This document shows, in pieces, positions 49,431-57,928 of a stretch of 64,000 bases of DNA (position 1 is its first letter; every line of letters begins with the position of its first letter). This stretch comes from a virus: IMG/VR virus record IMGVR_UViG_3300000553_000004, positions 1 through 64,000 of that record, one strand, 5' to 3'. A model generated the notes under the pieces. It did not search any database and had not been told where the DNA came from. It saw only the letters and a program-made list of their open reading frames with translations. The translations under genes and the position numbers were made by a program.

Positions 49431-50210
49431 ATGAATGGAGAAATGTCAACAACAAAGGAAAATGTTATATGGGAAGAAAAAAACTTAATCGAACCAGAGA
49501 AGAACTTCTTGAACAACAACGTAGTCGGGCCAAAAGATATTACGAACGAAATAAAGAACGTCTCAACAAAGAAAGTATGGAACGATATTGGGAAAGTAAG
49601 CGGAATATACAAGATAATTAATAAGATTAACGGTAAATATTATGTTGGGTCATCTAACGATTTATTTTATAGAATTAAACATAGACACCTTAATTCGTTA
49701 CTTAAAAATACACACCCAAATAAATATCTTCAAAATGCGTGGAATAAATATGGGTTAGACAATTTTCAATTTATAATTGTTGAATATGTTGAACCACAAA
49801 AATTGTTGGTGATTGAACAGATGTATTTGGATAAAGCGAAAATAAATAAAGATTCTTATAATTTGAGTTTTGATTCCACAAAAGTAGAAATGACAATTGA
49901 AACGAGAAAAAAGATAGGCAATTCTCACAGAGGAAAGTTTGGTGAATTAGCATCACATTATGGAATGTTTCATACAGATGAAACTAAAAATTTAATTAAA
50001 CAAAAAACTATAGAAAATACGCCAAGGGGAAAATTACATCCTTTATACGACCATAGAATTTATAAATTTTATAATAGACAAACAAATGAAACGTTTATAG
50101 GAACTCAAAATGAATTCTATAAAAGATATAAATTGACACAATCTAAAGTAAATTTGGTAGTTAATGGAATAAGAAAATCCCACAAAAATTGGTTGTTGAT
50201 GAATAAATAA
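49431..50210 (+). CDS. GIY-YIG homing endonuclease overlapping a small conserved gene
   Basis: The GIY-YIG domain starts about residue 57: SGIYKIINKINGKYYVGSSN, RIKHRHLNSLLK, FQFIIVEYVEP and IEQMYLDKA (catalytic Glu), then NUMOD-like segments (IETRKKIGNSHRGKFG). The first about 55 residues come from the +1 frame of the small ORF at 49469 and look unlike a real domain, so initiation may be leaderless at 49431, at 49443, or the protein may arise by frameshift from the small ORF. The enzyme family is certain; its start is not. Confidence 0.75.
   Translation: MNGEMSTTKENVIWEEKNLIEPEKNFLNNNVVGPKDITNEIKNVSTKKVWNDIGKVSGIYKIINKINGKYYVGSSNDLFYRIKHRHLNSLLKNTHPNKYLQNAWNKYGLDNFQFIIVEYVEPQKLLVIEQMYLDKAKINKDSYNLSFDSTKVEMTIETRKKIGNSHRGKFGELASHYGMFHTDETKNLIKQKTIENTPRGKLHPLYDHRIYKFYNRQTNETFIGTQNEFYKRYKLTQSKVNLVVNGIRKSHKNWLLMNK
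49469..49621 (+). CDS. Small basic protein, MGRxKLNRT family copy B, 50 aa
   Basis: MGRKKLNRTREELLEQQRSR continues as AKRYYERNKERLNKESMERY and is homologous to copy A at 35284. AAAGGA lies about 10 nt before ATG. A homing endonuclease frame runs over it in the +1 frame, as at copy A, but the endonuclease family is different. Its role is unknown; the basic YYERNKE-type repeats suggest nucleic-acid binding. Confidence 0.55.
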   Translation: MGRKKLNRTREELLEQQRSRAKRYYERNKERLNKESMERYWESKRNIQDN

Positions 50211-50214
50211 TTAC

Positions 50215-50222
50215 TATTTATA
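50215..50222 (+). promoter_or_regulatory. TATTTATA motif, candidate late promoter
   Basis: TATTTATA lies 3 nt before ATG 50226 of the lipoprotein gene. Confidence 0.5.
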
Positions 50223-50225
50223 GAT

Positions 50226-51287
50226 ATGAAAAATAATAAGTTTTTTTACGGTTTTATTTCGGCTATCATCTTCATGTTAGCTGTAGGTTGTTCCAGTTTA
50301 TTAGACAATAATCAAGGAATATTTGGTAAGGCTCAAATGGCCAACGATAAGGTTGATGCTAAGATTCGTATTGTAGAGAATCAACAAGCCCAAGTCAATG
50401 AAGATAAATTAGCTCACATCGGAGCATGGGCCCAAGGCGGAGTAGAACACTCATTAGACAAGATTACCACTAATATTCCAGTAGAAGTAATCGTTGCAAA
50501 AGAAATGAATGCTAGAGTCGAAGCTTTAGCAGGAAAACCAGATTTCAAAGAAGTAGAATTAATCAAAACTATAGTTGATAGTTTACTATCCCAAGTCAAA
50601 GACACTAGAGTTTCAGGTGAAAAGGCTTTAGCTGAAAAAGACAAACAAATAGCCGCTATACAAACTCAAGATAAACAGTTAATTGTACAGAGAGAAAATG
50701 AGATTGCAAGTGCGTTGATACAATCTGATTCAAATGCAAAAGTTGCAGACCAATATAAAGCTACTCTAAATGATATGGATAAATGGGGTGGATTGGGCGC
50801 TGTGTGGTATGGTATTCATAAATTCGTAGTTCGCATGGCATGGGTTTTGGGTATTGGTGGAGTATTGTTCCTCATCCTAAGACTTCTAGCATCGGCAAAC
50901 CCAATTGCAGGCGCCATATTCAGTATATTTGACCAGATAGGCAGTTGGGCCATTAATACCATTGCCGTTATTTTTCCAAAAGCATTGTCGATTGCCGGTA
51001 ATGTATCAGTTGCAATATTTAATGATACTAAATCTGCCCTATCATCAATCGTCGATTCGGTTGAGACTGTAAAATTACAACAACAGGCAACTGGAACACC
51101 GGCAACAATTGAAGATTTATTAAATACCGCCGAGGTAAGTATGACGCCGGCAGACAAGGCGATTATAGAAAAAATCAAACTTCAATTGAATTGGATAAAA
51201 CCGTCCACCACGTCTACTGTGGTAATTCCTACTCCTACCACACCGACCACGGTAGTACCCTCTACCACAACAAATACAACGACTTAA
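50226..51287 (+). CDS. Putative membrane lipoprotein, 353 aa
   Basis: A lipoprotein signal (KNNKFFYGFISAIIFMLAVGC, Cys in a lipobox) opens the protein. A long coiled-coil region rich in Glu, Lys and Gln follows (about 40-190), then membrane segments about 199-265 (MAWVLGIGGVLFLILRLLAS and ITIAVIFPKALSIAG-like stretch), and a Thr/Pro-rich tail. It would sit in the host envelope, perhaps for lysis or superinfection control; no family is recognised. Confidence 0.55.
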   Translation: MKNNKFFYGFISAIIFMLAVGCSSLLDNNQGIFGKAQMANDKVDAKIRIVENQQAQVNEDKLAHIGAWAQGGVEHSLDKITTNIPVEVIVAKEMNARVEALAGKPDFKEVELIKTIVDSLLSQVKDTRVSGEKALAEKDKQIAAIQTQDKQLIVQRENEIASALIQSDSNAKVADQYKATLNDMDKWGGLGAVWYGIHKFVVRMAWVLGIGGVLFLILRLLASANPIAGAIFSIFDQIGSWAINTIAVIFPKALSIAGNVSVAIFNDTKSALSSIVDSVETVKLQQQATGTPATIEDLLNTAEVSMTPADKAIIEKIKLQLNWIKPSTTSTVVIPTPTTPTTVVPSTTTNTTT

Positions 51288-51378
51288 CCCGTTATAATAA
51301 GTCATTATAGATATAATAACTTGTAATTTACTCAATCCTGAGTCATAATACGATTGTTGACACTACATATAGTGTAAT

Positions 51379-51672
51379 ATGAACAAATTATATATACAAG
51401 ACGCTACGATAGGACAGTATGTTACCTTCAATACGGTACAAGAACTGGTTCTTTATTTAAATTCAATGATTCCGAGGGCATTTAATATGCCTAGGGACAA
51501 GTATGTCCAGAATCTTATAGATTTAGGATATGGATATGACGACCGTGACGGCGTGACTCTTACAAGAGCTATGGCGGAACAGTTTAACATTGGTGTCATT
51601 AAAAATAATACCTACGTCAGAACTGATGTTCATTCTATCTCCCGTTTCCAACAGGAAGAATACGGAGATTAA
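51379..51672 (+). CDS. Hypothetical protein, 97 aa
   Basis: Starts KLYIQDATIGQYVTFNTVQE; the C-terminus holds LTRAMAEQFNIGVI. Upstream TTGACA (51357-51362) is present but no -10 at a proper distance, so the promoter is unclear. The 91-nt gap before it shows an imperfect hairpin only. Function unknown. Confidence 0.5.
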   Translation: MNKLYIQDATIGQYVTFNTVQELVLYLNSMIPRAFNMPRDKYVQNLIDLGYGYDDRDGVTLTRAMAEQFNIGVIKNNTYVRTDVHSISRFQQEEYGD

Positions 51673-51698
51673 ATTAAACCCGGTCATTTTTTAAACGA

Positions 51699-53324
51699 AT
51701 GATAAAGTTAGACATTCAATGGAGTGACCCGTATCAATGGGAAAATAAAGACGGCGAACTCATGTGGCGCCGAATGTGGAAAATTCCAAACGACTACCGT
51801 ACTCCGTTTTTTACCTTTTGGAATACTGCAAAGTATAATTTGTGGAGTCAAGGATTTTCTATATCCAAGATAGACGCCGATTGGTATTTATATGAAACTA
51901 AAACGGGAGTTGAAAACTTCGTTGAAATAAATGGGGAGAAACCTCCTACGCCACCGGAGCCAGAACAATTCTGGCTACCTCCCTATAAAGTTAAAAATGA
52001 GAGCGGACTTCGACCTTGGCAAGTAGAAGCTGTAAGTAAACTTGTTACTGCTATAAATACTACTGGCTGTGCGATAGATGGGTCGGATGTAGGTGTTGGA
52101 AAGACTTATACTGCGTGTGGTGTTGCCCGTGAACTTGGAATGAAGATTCTTGTAATATGTCCAAAGGCGGTTATAACTCCTTGGAATGTTGTCATAAAAG
52201 ACCACTTCAAACTGAAAAATGATTTAGTTGGTGTAATCAATTATGACCAAATTCGTATAGGCAAGACCGACTCTCCGTTTGCATCTTATATAGAAAATAG
52301 AAAAACTCACAAGAAAAAATTCACTTGGAAAATCCCAAAGAATACTTTGATAGTATGGGATGAATCTCAGAAGTTAAAGAATTGGACAACCAAAAATTCC
52401 AAGACTTGTATGGAAGCTCTGAAACAGAATTATAAAATGTTATTTTGTTCAGCCACCAACGCTACTAATCCATTAGAGTTACGAACCGTAGGAACTTGTT
52501 TACAGTTATTCAAAAATTCTACAGCATACTATCAGTGGTGTTATGAGCATGGTGTATCCAAAGGTAGATATGGGTTGGAATTTACAAAGGATACAACTCT
52601 AAGACAGAAAGTATTAAAAAAACTTCATACTGATATATTCGTAAATCGTGGAGTAAGACTTTCCCGTGATACGATTCCGAATTTCCCCGCATCTGAAATT
52701 ATAGCCGACTGTTATAACATGGATGACGTTGATGTTAATAAGATTAATACTGCCCACGCCAGTATGAAGAAAGAATTGGCAAAACTGGCAAAATTATCAA
52801 AATCAGATAAAACTAGTGAGTTGACTGCCATTCTGAGAGCGAGACAACAGATAGAATTAGTAAAAGTCCCATTATTCATAGATATGATTGAAGAGGGATT
52901 GGAAAATGGAATGTCTATTGTGGTATTTGTTAATTTTACAGAAACCTTACAAGCCTTGGCTAAGAGATTAAATATTTTATGTATCTTCGATGGTAAGACT
53001 AAAGATTCTGTCAGACAACAAAGTGTTGAGGATTTTCAATCTGGCAAAGAAAAAGTTATTTTGGTGAATATTCAATCCGGCGGCGCCGGTTTATCTCTAC
53101 ATGATATACATGGGTTAAATCCTCGCATGGCTTTAATATCTCCTAGTTATTCTGCGGTATTAATGCGACAAGCTACCGGAAGAGTATGGAGAGAAAATGC
53201 AAAGAGTAAAAGTATTCAAAAAATTGTATTCGTTGCAAATACAGTTGAAGAGCAGGTATGTGATACCGTGAAGGAAAAGCTTAAAAATCTCGACCTTCTT
53301 AATGACGGAGATTTGAGTTTATGA
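51699..53324 (+). CDS. SNF2/UvsW-like superfamily 2 helicase, 541 aa
   Basis: SF2 motifs: Q-like RPWQVEAVSKLV, motif I GSDVGVGKTYTACG, motif II IVWDESQKLKNW (DESQ), motif III MLFCSATNATNP, motif V ILVNIQSGGAGLSLHDI, motif VI LMRQATGRVWRE. This is the SNF2/UvsW layout used for replication fork and branch remodelling in T4-like phages. The N-terminal 100 residues are a separate small domain. Followed by a 4-nt overlap. Confidence 0.82.
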   Translation: MIKLDIQWSDPYQWENKDGELMWRRMWKIPNDYRTPFFTFWNTAKYNLWSQGFSISKIDADWYLYETKTGVENFVEINGEKPPTPPEPEQFWLPPYKVKNESGLRPWQVEAVSKLVTAINTTGCAIDGSDVGVGKTYTACGVARELGMKILVICPKAVITPWNVVIKDHFKLKNDLVGVINYDQIRIGKTDSPFASYIENRKTHKKKFTWKIPKNTLIVWDESQKLKNWTTKNSKTCMEALKQNYKMLFCSATNATNPLELRTVGTCLQLFKNSTAYYQWCYEHGVSKGRYGLEFTKDTTLRQKVLKKLHTDIFVNRGVRLSRDTIPNFPASEIIADCYNMDDVDVNKINTAHASMKKELAKLAKLSKSDKTSELTAILRARQQIELVKVPLFIDMIEEGLENGMSIVVFVNFTETLQALAKRLNILCIFDGKTKDSVRQQSVEDFQSGKEKVILVNIQSGGAGLSLHDIHGLNPRMALISPSYSAVLMRQATGRVWRENAKSKSIQKIVFVANTVEEQVCDTVKEKLKNLDLLNDGDLSL

Positions 53325-53719
53325 AAAATTATATGAAAATGTCAAAAATTAAAAAGATTATTGTAAAGTGTCAAGATTTTTGGACGGATGAAATAGAAAT
53401 TGATTCCGATGTCTTTGATGACGTTTATATTGAGGCCGCTACTAGAGCGGTGGAGTCTAGAATTAATTTACCGGATTTTAAATTGACGGTAATGTTAGTT
53501 TGTTGGGAAAAGAAAAATTTTAGTAAACCTGAAAAACATTTTGGATACAATACATATCAAATTCTGATTAATGGGGCATTTCATAACAAAGCTGAAGTAT
53601 TCAGACAGAATTGTATAAAACTTAATGGGTTGGATATGAAAAAAGAAAATTTGAAAGGAAATAATGCATATGGAAACCCAACAAACGGGCAGCCAAATTC
53701 TGGGTCACTTGGAGAGTAA
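53321..53719 (+). CDS. Hypothetical protein, 132 aa
   Basis: ATGA overlap with the helicase. IIVKCQDFWTDEIEIDSDVF and YEAATRAVESRINLPDF-type helix; the 3' end overlaps the next gene by 56 nt. Probably co-expressed with the helicase; function unknown. Confidence 0.5.
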   Translation: MKNYMKMSKIKKIIVKCQDFWTDEIEIDSDVFDDVYIEAATRAVESRINLPDFKLTVMLVCWEKKNFSKPEKHFGYNTYQILINGAFHNKAEVFRQNCIKLNGLDMKKENLKGNNAYGNPTNGQPNSGSLGE

Positions 53720-54398
53720 AGTTCTTGAAATCGTAGTAAAAGAATTAAACGAAATCAAGAAAAAAGTATCCAATATAGAAAATAATAAGATATTGGAGGA
53801 ATTAAAACTTCCGGAAGAAGATTTGTTGGCAATGGGGGTTATAAAGCCAACTGAACCGAGGATTAAAAAAGGCCGAGGCGCTAGGCCATTACTTGAGTCG
53901 GAAATAAAAGAAGCTCAAGAACATGCGACTAATGCGATTGGTTGCGCCAAGTATTTAGGCATAGGATATAATTGTTATAAGAAGTGGGCAAAATTCCATA
54001 ATTTATTTAAAGTCAATCCGTGGGGTAAGGGTGATAAAAAAAATTATTGGGCGCCCGACAAAGGAAAATACCCACTAAATCAGATTCTCGAAGGCAAGTT
54101 TCCAGATTATCCAATTTATAGATTAAAGGACTTAGTTATACGAAGTGGTATAAAAAAGGCAATCTGTGAAAATTGTGGATTTGGCGAACGTCGTATAACC
54201 GACAATAAAATGCCATTATTGATTAGCTTCAAGGATGGTAACGAAAAAAATCACGTATTGGATAACATCGAACTGTTATGTTATAACTGTATGTTTCTGA
54301 TGGGCCGTGGGTATATACGTAGGGGTAAAGTTGAATTCAATTTCATAGACCCAGACCGAATTCAAGGTTCTACTCAAAATATTGCGGCTCGGTTCTAA
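53664..54398 (+). CDS. HTH protein with a degenerate HNH-like zinc domain, 244 aa
   Basis: Coiled-coil start (VLEIVVKELNEIKKKVSNI), then a basic loop GRGARPL and a helix-turn-helix IGCAKYLGIGYNCYKKWAKF. The C-terminal 90 residues resemble an HNH zinc fold: ICENCGFGERRI and LLCYNCMFLM bracket LLISFKDGNEKNHVLDN. The catalytic His normally before DG and the final His after the second CxxC are missing, so it probably binds but does not cut DNA. Possibly a regulator or terminase-linked factor. Confidence 0.5.
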   Translation: MHMETQQTGSQILGHLESKVLEIVVKELNEIKKKVSNIENNKILEELKLPEEDLLAMGVIKPTEPRIKKGRGARPLLESEIKEAQEHATNAIGCAKYLGIGYNCYKKWAKFHNLFKVNPWGKGDKKNYWAPDKGKYPLNQILEGKFPDYPIYRLKDLVIRSGIKKAICENCGFGERRITDNKMPLLISFKDGNEKNHVLDNIELLCYNCMFLMGRGYIRRGKVEFNFIDPDRIQGSTQNIAARF

Positions 54399-54405
54399 TC
54401 CTGTA

Positions 54406-54413
54406 TATTTATT
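54406..54413 (+). promoter_or_regulatory. TATTTATT motif, candidate late promoter
   Basis: TATTTATT lies 5 nt before ATG 54419. The same TATTTATTGAT precedes the - strand ClpP gene at 59606. Confidence 0.45.
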
Positions 54414-54418
54414 GATAG

Positions 54419-54889
54419 ATGCAATCCACTGACCATATTTTGGCAAAAGAAGGTATTTTAACTACTTTCTCAATCGCTAAAAAAGTTACTGCGAAGGATG
54501 TCAAAAAACTTCGTGATAAGATAAAGTCTACGAAGATGGATGCTAATAAATTACAAGAATTATTAAAAGAATCAATAATTAAAGAAACTGAAAAGAATTT
54601 ACTGACACAGGCGATTCCTGGATTAATAGTCGGTAGTGTAGAAGAAGCAGAAGAAAAAAAGAGGATAATGGAATTAACGTTTTTTGCATCGATGATATCT
54701 AAAAAGTTATCTGAAAAAAACATTGATAAATATCACTCATGTTATATCATAAATGCTATAGTAAATATGTTAGGATTAACTGAGGATAATTTCGATGAAT
54801 TCCATAAAAAATTTTCAAAATTTAAAGACGGAGATAAAGGCGGAACCAAAGACGGAGAACAACCCGAAGATGGATTGGGAGAACTCTGA
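54419..54889 (+). CDS. Hypothetical helical protein, 156 aa
   Basis: Almost entirely helical by pattern (KKLRDKIKSTKMDANKLQEL; LTFFASMISKKLSEKNIDKY) with an acidic, Gly-rich tail. Shares a KKVTAKDVKKLRDKI start with the AKDIQNL region of the protein at 44594. Virion or assembly role is possible by motif context only. Confidence 0.5.
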   Translation: MQSTDHILAKEGILTTFSIAKKVTAKDVKKLRDKIKSTKMDANKLQELLKESIIKETEKNLLTQAIPGLIVGSVEEAEEKKRIMELTFFASMISKKLSEKNIDKYHSCYIINAIVNMLGLTEDNFDEFHKKFSKFKDGDKGGTKDGEQPEDGLGEL

Positions 54890-55007
54890 TTGGTATAAAG
54901 AATGGCTTAGATTAGCTCATTTACACCAACCATCAAGAATTAAATACGGTTGTTGGTATTACGATAATTTCGATAGAAAGTATAAATACATTTACCATGA
55001 GACATAA
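54870..55007 (+). CDS. Hypothetical small aromatic protein, 45 aa
   Basis: MDWENSDWYKEWLRLAHLHQ then a Tyr-rich end (YGCWYYDNFDRKYKYIYHET). It overlaps the genes on both sides, as tight operons do here. Start is uncertain; expression is plausible but unproven. Confidence 0.4.
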   Translation: MDWENSDWYKEWLRLAHLHQPSRIKYGCWYYDNFDRKYKYIYHET

Positions 55008-56046
55008 AAAAGATACGGATATTAGATTAGCTTTGATTTTTAAGGATTTCGCCGCTTGGGTGAGGTCTAGTTGCGTGGGATTGAATGTGGCAGGATTCAC
55101 AACCGCAAAATATTTAAGACATCACGGAATTGAAACTGCGGTATTTCCCGTTCGTCATAATGTGGATGTGGTAAATTCTATCGACCGCTATAATGATACA
55201 AATAAAAAGAGACTGACTCATGTAGTAATATCAGCTCCTTGGTTAAGTGAACATGATATGAAGAATTTAATATGTCATTTTCCTGATATAGAGTTTGTTG
55301 TGTTATCACATTCTAATGTTGGATTTTTACAAGCAGACCCATGTGGAGTAGAATTATTTAGAAGATACGCAGAATTATCTAAGACATATAAAAATCTAAG
55401 GGTGGGTGGAAATTGTACTAGATTTATAAAATGGTTTGAAGTGGCTTATAAAGAATCTTGTGTATGTTTGCCGAATATTTATCCGGTTGAACGTATCAGT
55501 CATAAACGATGGGATGGAATTTCTCCAATTAAGATTGGGGCATTCGGAGCCATTAGACCGGAGAAGAATTTTATGACTGCCGCAGCAGGTGCATTGGCAA
55601 TACAATCGATGACAGGCATTCCGATTGAACTTCATATGTCAACGGGTGGAGATGGATGTAAATCATCTACATTACCTGCGATAGTACAAATGACTGAGAA
55701 CATTGAGGGTGTTACATTAGTCCGACATGATTGGAATAACTGGGACCAATTTATTAAACTCATCGCGGAGATGGATTTGTTGATACAAGTTTCATATACA
55801 GAATCATTTAACATGGTTACTGCTGATGGAGTTTCGGTTGGAGTTCCAACTGTAGTATCACCTGTAATTTTTTGGGCTCCTGAATCTTGGATGGCCAATC
55901 CAGACGATTCATTAGAAGTGGCCGAAGTTGGTGTTAGATTATTAATGGAAGACCAGAAACATATTGGGTCGGATGCATTGATAAATAATAACAATAAAGC
56001 ATTGAAATATTGGATTGATTTTCTTAAAACCGATAGAACTAATTAA
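54997..56046 (+). CDS. GT-B glycosyltransferase, 349 aa
   Basis: LNVAGFTTAKYLRHHGIETA is an acceptor-side loop, ISPIKIGAFGAIRPEKNFMT the GT4 hinge with the basic donor loop, and VSYTESFNMVTADGVSVGVP the donor site with the E-x7-type motif. Second locus of sugar genes, together with the dehydratase at 56105. Confidence 0.65.
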   Translation: MRHKKDTDIRLALIFKDFAAWVRSSCVGLNVAGFTTAKYLRHHGIETAVFPVRHNVDVVNSIDRYNDTNKKRLTHVVISAPWLSEHDMKNLICHFPDIEFVVLSHSNVGFLQADPCGVELFRRYAELSKTYKNLRVGGNCTRFIKWFEVAYKESCVCLPNIYPVERISHKRWDGISPIKIGAFGAIRPEKNFMTAAAGALAIQSMTGIPIELHMSTGGDGCKSSTLPAIVQMTENIEGVTLVRHDWNNWDQFIKLIAEMDLLIQVSYTESFNMVTADGVSVGVPTVVSPVIFWAPESWMANPDDSLEVAEVGVRLLMEDQKHIGSDALINNNNKALKYWIDFLKTDRTN

Positions 56047-56104
56047 AATTTCTGTTATTAGAATATAATTAAATCTAACGTTTCTCCATATCTACGTATT
56101 GGAT

Positions 56105-57268
56105 ATGAAGATTAAAAACATTCAAGATATTGTTCGTCCCGAGGGGACTGTAGTATTCGTAACTGGCGTCACCGGTCAAGATGGTAGTCACATGATAGAT
56201 TATCTCATCCGTGAGACAAATGTACATGTTATAGGCGGCGCAAGGCGATTGAGCGTTGAGAATCATATCAATCTACGTCATCTTGAGAATGAATCCAGAT
56301 TTCAATTGGTAAACTTCGATTTAACCGACTCCCATTCAATTTATAAAATCGTAGAACATGCGAAGCCTGATTATTTTATCAATTTCGCGGCTCAAAGTTT
56401 TGTAGCCTCTTCATGGGACTTTGCCCGACAGACTTGGGAATGTAATTCTACGGCTGTATTAGATTGTTTGGAAGCCATCAAAAGACTAGCTCCTAATTGT
56501 AGATTCTATAACGCCGGCTCTTCGGAAGAGTTTGGAAACGTTGCCTATTCACCACAAGATGAAAACCATCCGGCAAGACCCAGAAGCCCTTACGGCGCAT
56601 CTAAATCTGCGGCCAGAACGTTAGTCAAGGTTTATAGGGAATCATATGGTATATACGCTGTACAAGGTTGGTTGTTCAATCACGAAGGAACTCGTCGTGG
56701 CGAAGAATTCGTTACTCGTAAGATTACACAAGCCGTCGCCGGAATCTTCAATGCTATTGCAAATGATACTCCGATAGTTCCCTTAGAACTCGGTAATATC
56801 GATGCTTATCGTGATTGGTCAGATGCTGAAGATGTCATGGATGGGGTATGGAGAATGTTGAATCAGGAAAAATATCTTAATGAAACTATGCAGAAGAATT
56901 TTCATGAAAGAAATCCAGGTAGTAACTGTATAGTTGGTATTGATTTCTCAAGAGGATTCACACCAAAAGATTACGTCGTCGGAACTGGTGAAAAACACAC
57001 CATCAGAGAATTTGTTGAAAAGTCATTTTCTTTGGTAAATTTGAATGGTGAGTGGTCTGGTAAGGGAGTTGACGAAGTTTATACAGTAAATGGACAAATT
57101 TTAATGAAAATTAATCCAAAGTTTTATCGTCCTGCTGAAGTTGAATCATTAATTGCCAATCCTACAAAAATTAAAGAAGAATTGGGTTACGTGTCAAAAA
57201 CTACCTTTGAAGGTCTTGTTGATAAAATGTTGAGTAATGACTTGACACTAATTAAGCCTGTGGTATAA
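56105..57268 (+). CDS. gmd: GDP-mannose 4,6-dehydratase
   Basis: A 387-aa SDR enzyme making GDP-4-keto-6-deoxymannose, precursor of GDP-fucose, GDP-rhamnose or perosamine. FVTGVTGQDGSHMIDYLI is the NAD(P) site; FINFAAQSFVASSW, NAGSSEEFGNVA (active-site region) and SPYGASKSA (Tyr-x3-Lys) follow, then LFNHEGTRRGEEFVTRKI of GMD. ATG 56105 is preferred over TTG 56099. It complements the fucosyltransferase at 22532. Its stop TAA lies within the -10 box of the next promoter. Confidence 0.85.
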   Translation: MKIKNIQDIVRPEGTVVFVTGVTGQDGSHMIDYLIRETNVHVIGGARRLSVENHINLRHLENESRFQLVNFDLTDSHSIYKIVEHAKPDYFINFAAQSFVASSWDFARQTWECNSTAVLDCLEAIKRLAPNCRFYNAGSSEEFGNVAYSPQDENHPARPRSPYGASKSAARTLVKVYRESYGIYAVQGWLFNHEGTRRGEEFVTRKITQAVAGIFNAIANDTPIVPLELGNIDAYRDWSDAEDVMDGVWRMLNQEKYLNETMQKNFHERNPGSNCIVGIDFSRGFTPKDYVVGTGEKHTIREFVEKSFSLVNLNGEWSGKGVDEVYTVNGQILMKINPKFYRPAEVESLIANPTKIKEELGYVSKTTFEGLVDKMLSNDLTLIKPVV

Positions 57269-57269
57269 T
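57242..57269 (+). promoter_or_regulatory. Sigma70-like leaderless promoter with stop codon in the -10
   Basis: TTGACA (57242-57247), a 16-nt spacer, TATAAT (57264-57269) and, after 8 nt, ATG 57278. The dehydratase stop TAA (57266-57268) is part of the -10. A near-consensus promoter lying in coding sequence. Confidence 0.8.
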
Positions 57270-57277
57270 TCCATCCT

Positions 57278-57928
57278 ATGAAAAGTGGATTAACATATAT
57301 TATATTTGTCATTGACCGCTCTGGTTCAATGAGTTCAATTAGAGCTGACATGATTGGTGGATTTAATACATTCATCAAATCACAACGGGATGCAAACATT
57401 GGCGATTGCCGTGTCTTTGCATATAAATTCGATACCGATTATGAGACTTTGTTCGAAAATCTCGAACTAGCGTCCGTACCAATGTTGACTTATGCCAATT
57501 ATCAACCAAGAGGCGGAACGGCTCTCTATAATTCTCTAGGAAAGACTGTTGTAGATATGGGCATCAAATTGTCCTCATTGCCGGAATCTGAACGTCCTGA
57601 GAAGGTTTTGATTGTTACCATTACCGATGGTGAAGACAATGAGACTCTTGTTAATTACAAGGATGCTAGATTTTCTGCTGAAGACGTCAAGGAAATGACT
57701 AAACATCAAACTGAAAAGTATAAGTGGGATTTCGCTTATATCGGAGCCAATCAAGATGCTTGGTCAGTTGGTAGTTCTATGGGAGTGACTAATAATCTTA
57801 ATTATGTCGCATCGGCGGCTGGAACTGCCGGAGCATTTAAGTCTCTATCCAGTAGTACATTATCATATCGCTCGTCAAATCAAGCATTTGCGTTTGCCGA
57901 CTCAACTCCGCCAAGTAACGTAATTTAA
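57278..57928 (+). CDS. von Willebrand A domain protein, 216 aa
   Basis: Complete MIDAS: VIDRSGSMSS near the start, the Thr in RGGTALYNSL and Asp in VTITDGEDNETL. The domain resembles TerY-type vWA proteins of bacterial stress and phage-associated clusters. The last 40 residues are Ser/Ala-rich. Strong own promoter predicts high, independent expression. The partner and role are unknown; its stop overlaps a convergent small gene by 4 nt. Confidence 0.75.
   Translation: MKSGLTYIIFVIDRSGSMSSIRADMIGGFNTFIKSQRDANIGDCRVFAYKFDTDYETLFENLELASVPMLTYANYQPRGGTALYNSLGKTVVDMGIKLSSLPESERPEKVLIVTITDGEDNETLVNYKDARFSAEDVKEMTKHQTEKYKWDFAYIGANQDAWSVGSSMGVTNNLNYVASAAGTAGAFKSLSSSTLSYRSSNQAFAFADSTPPSNVI

Noticed and set aside
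51288-51378. Terminator after the lipoprotein gene
   Set aside because: The inverted repeat AAGTCATTATA/TATAATAACTT has a mismatch and no T-run, so it was not called.
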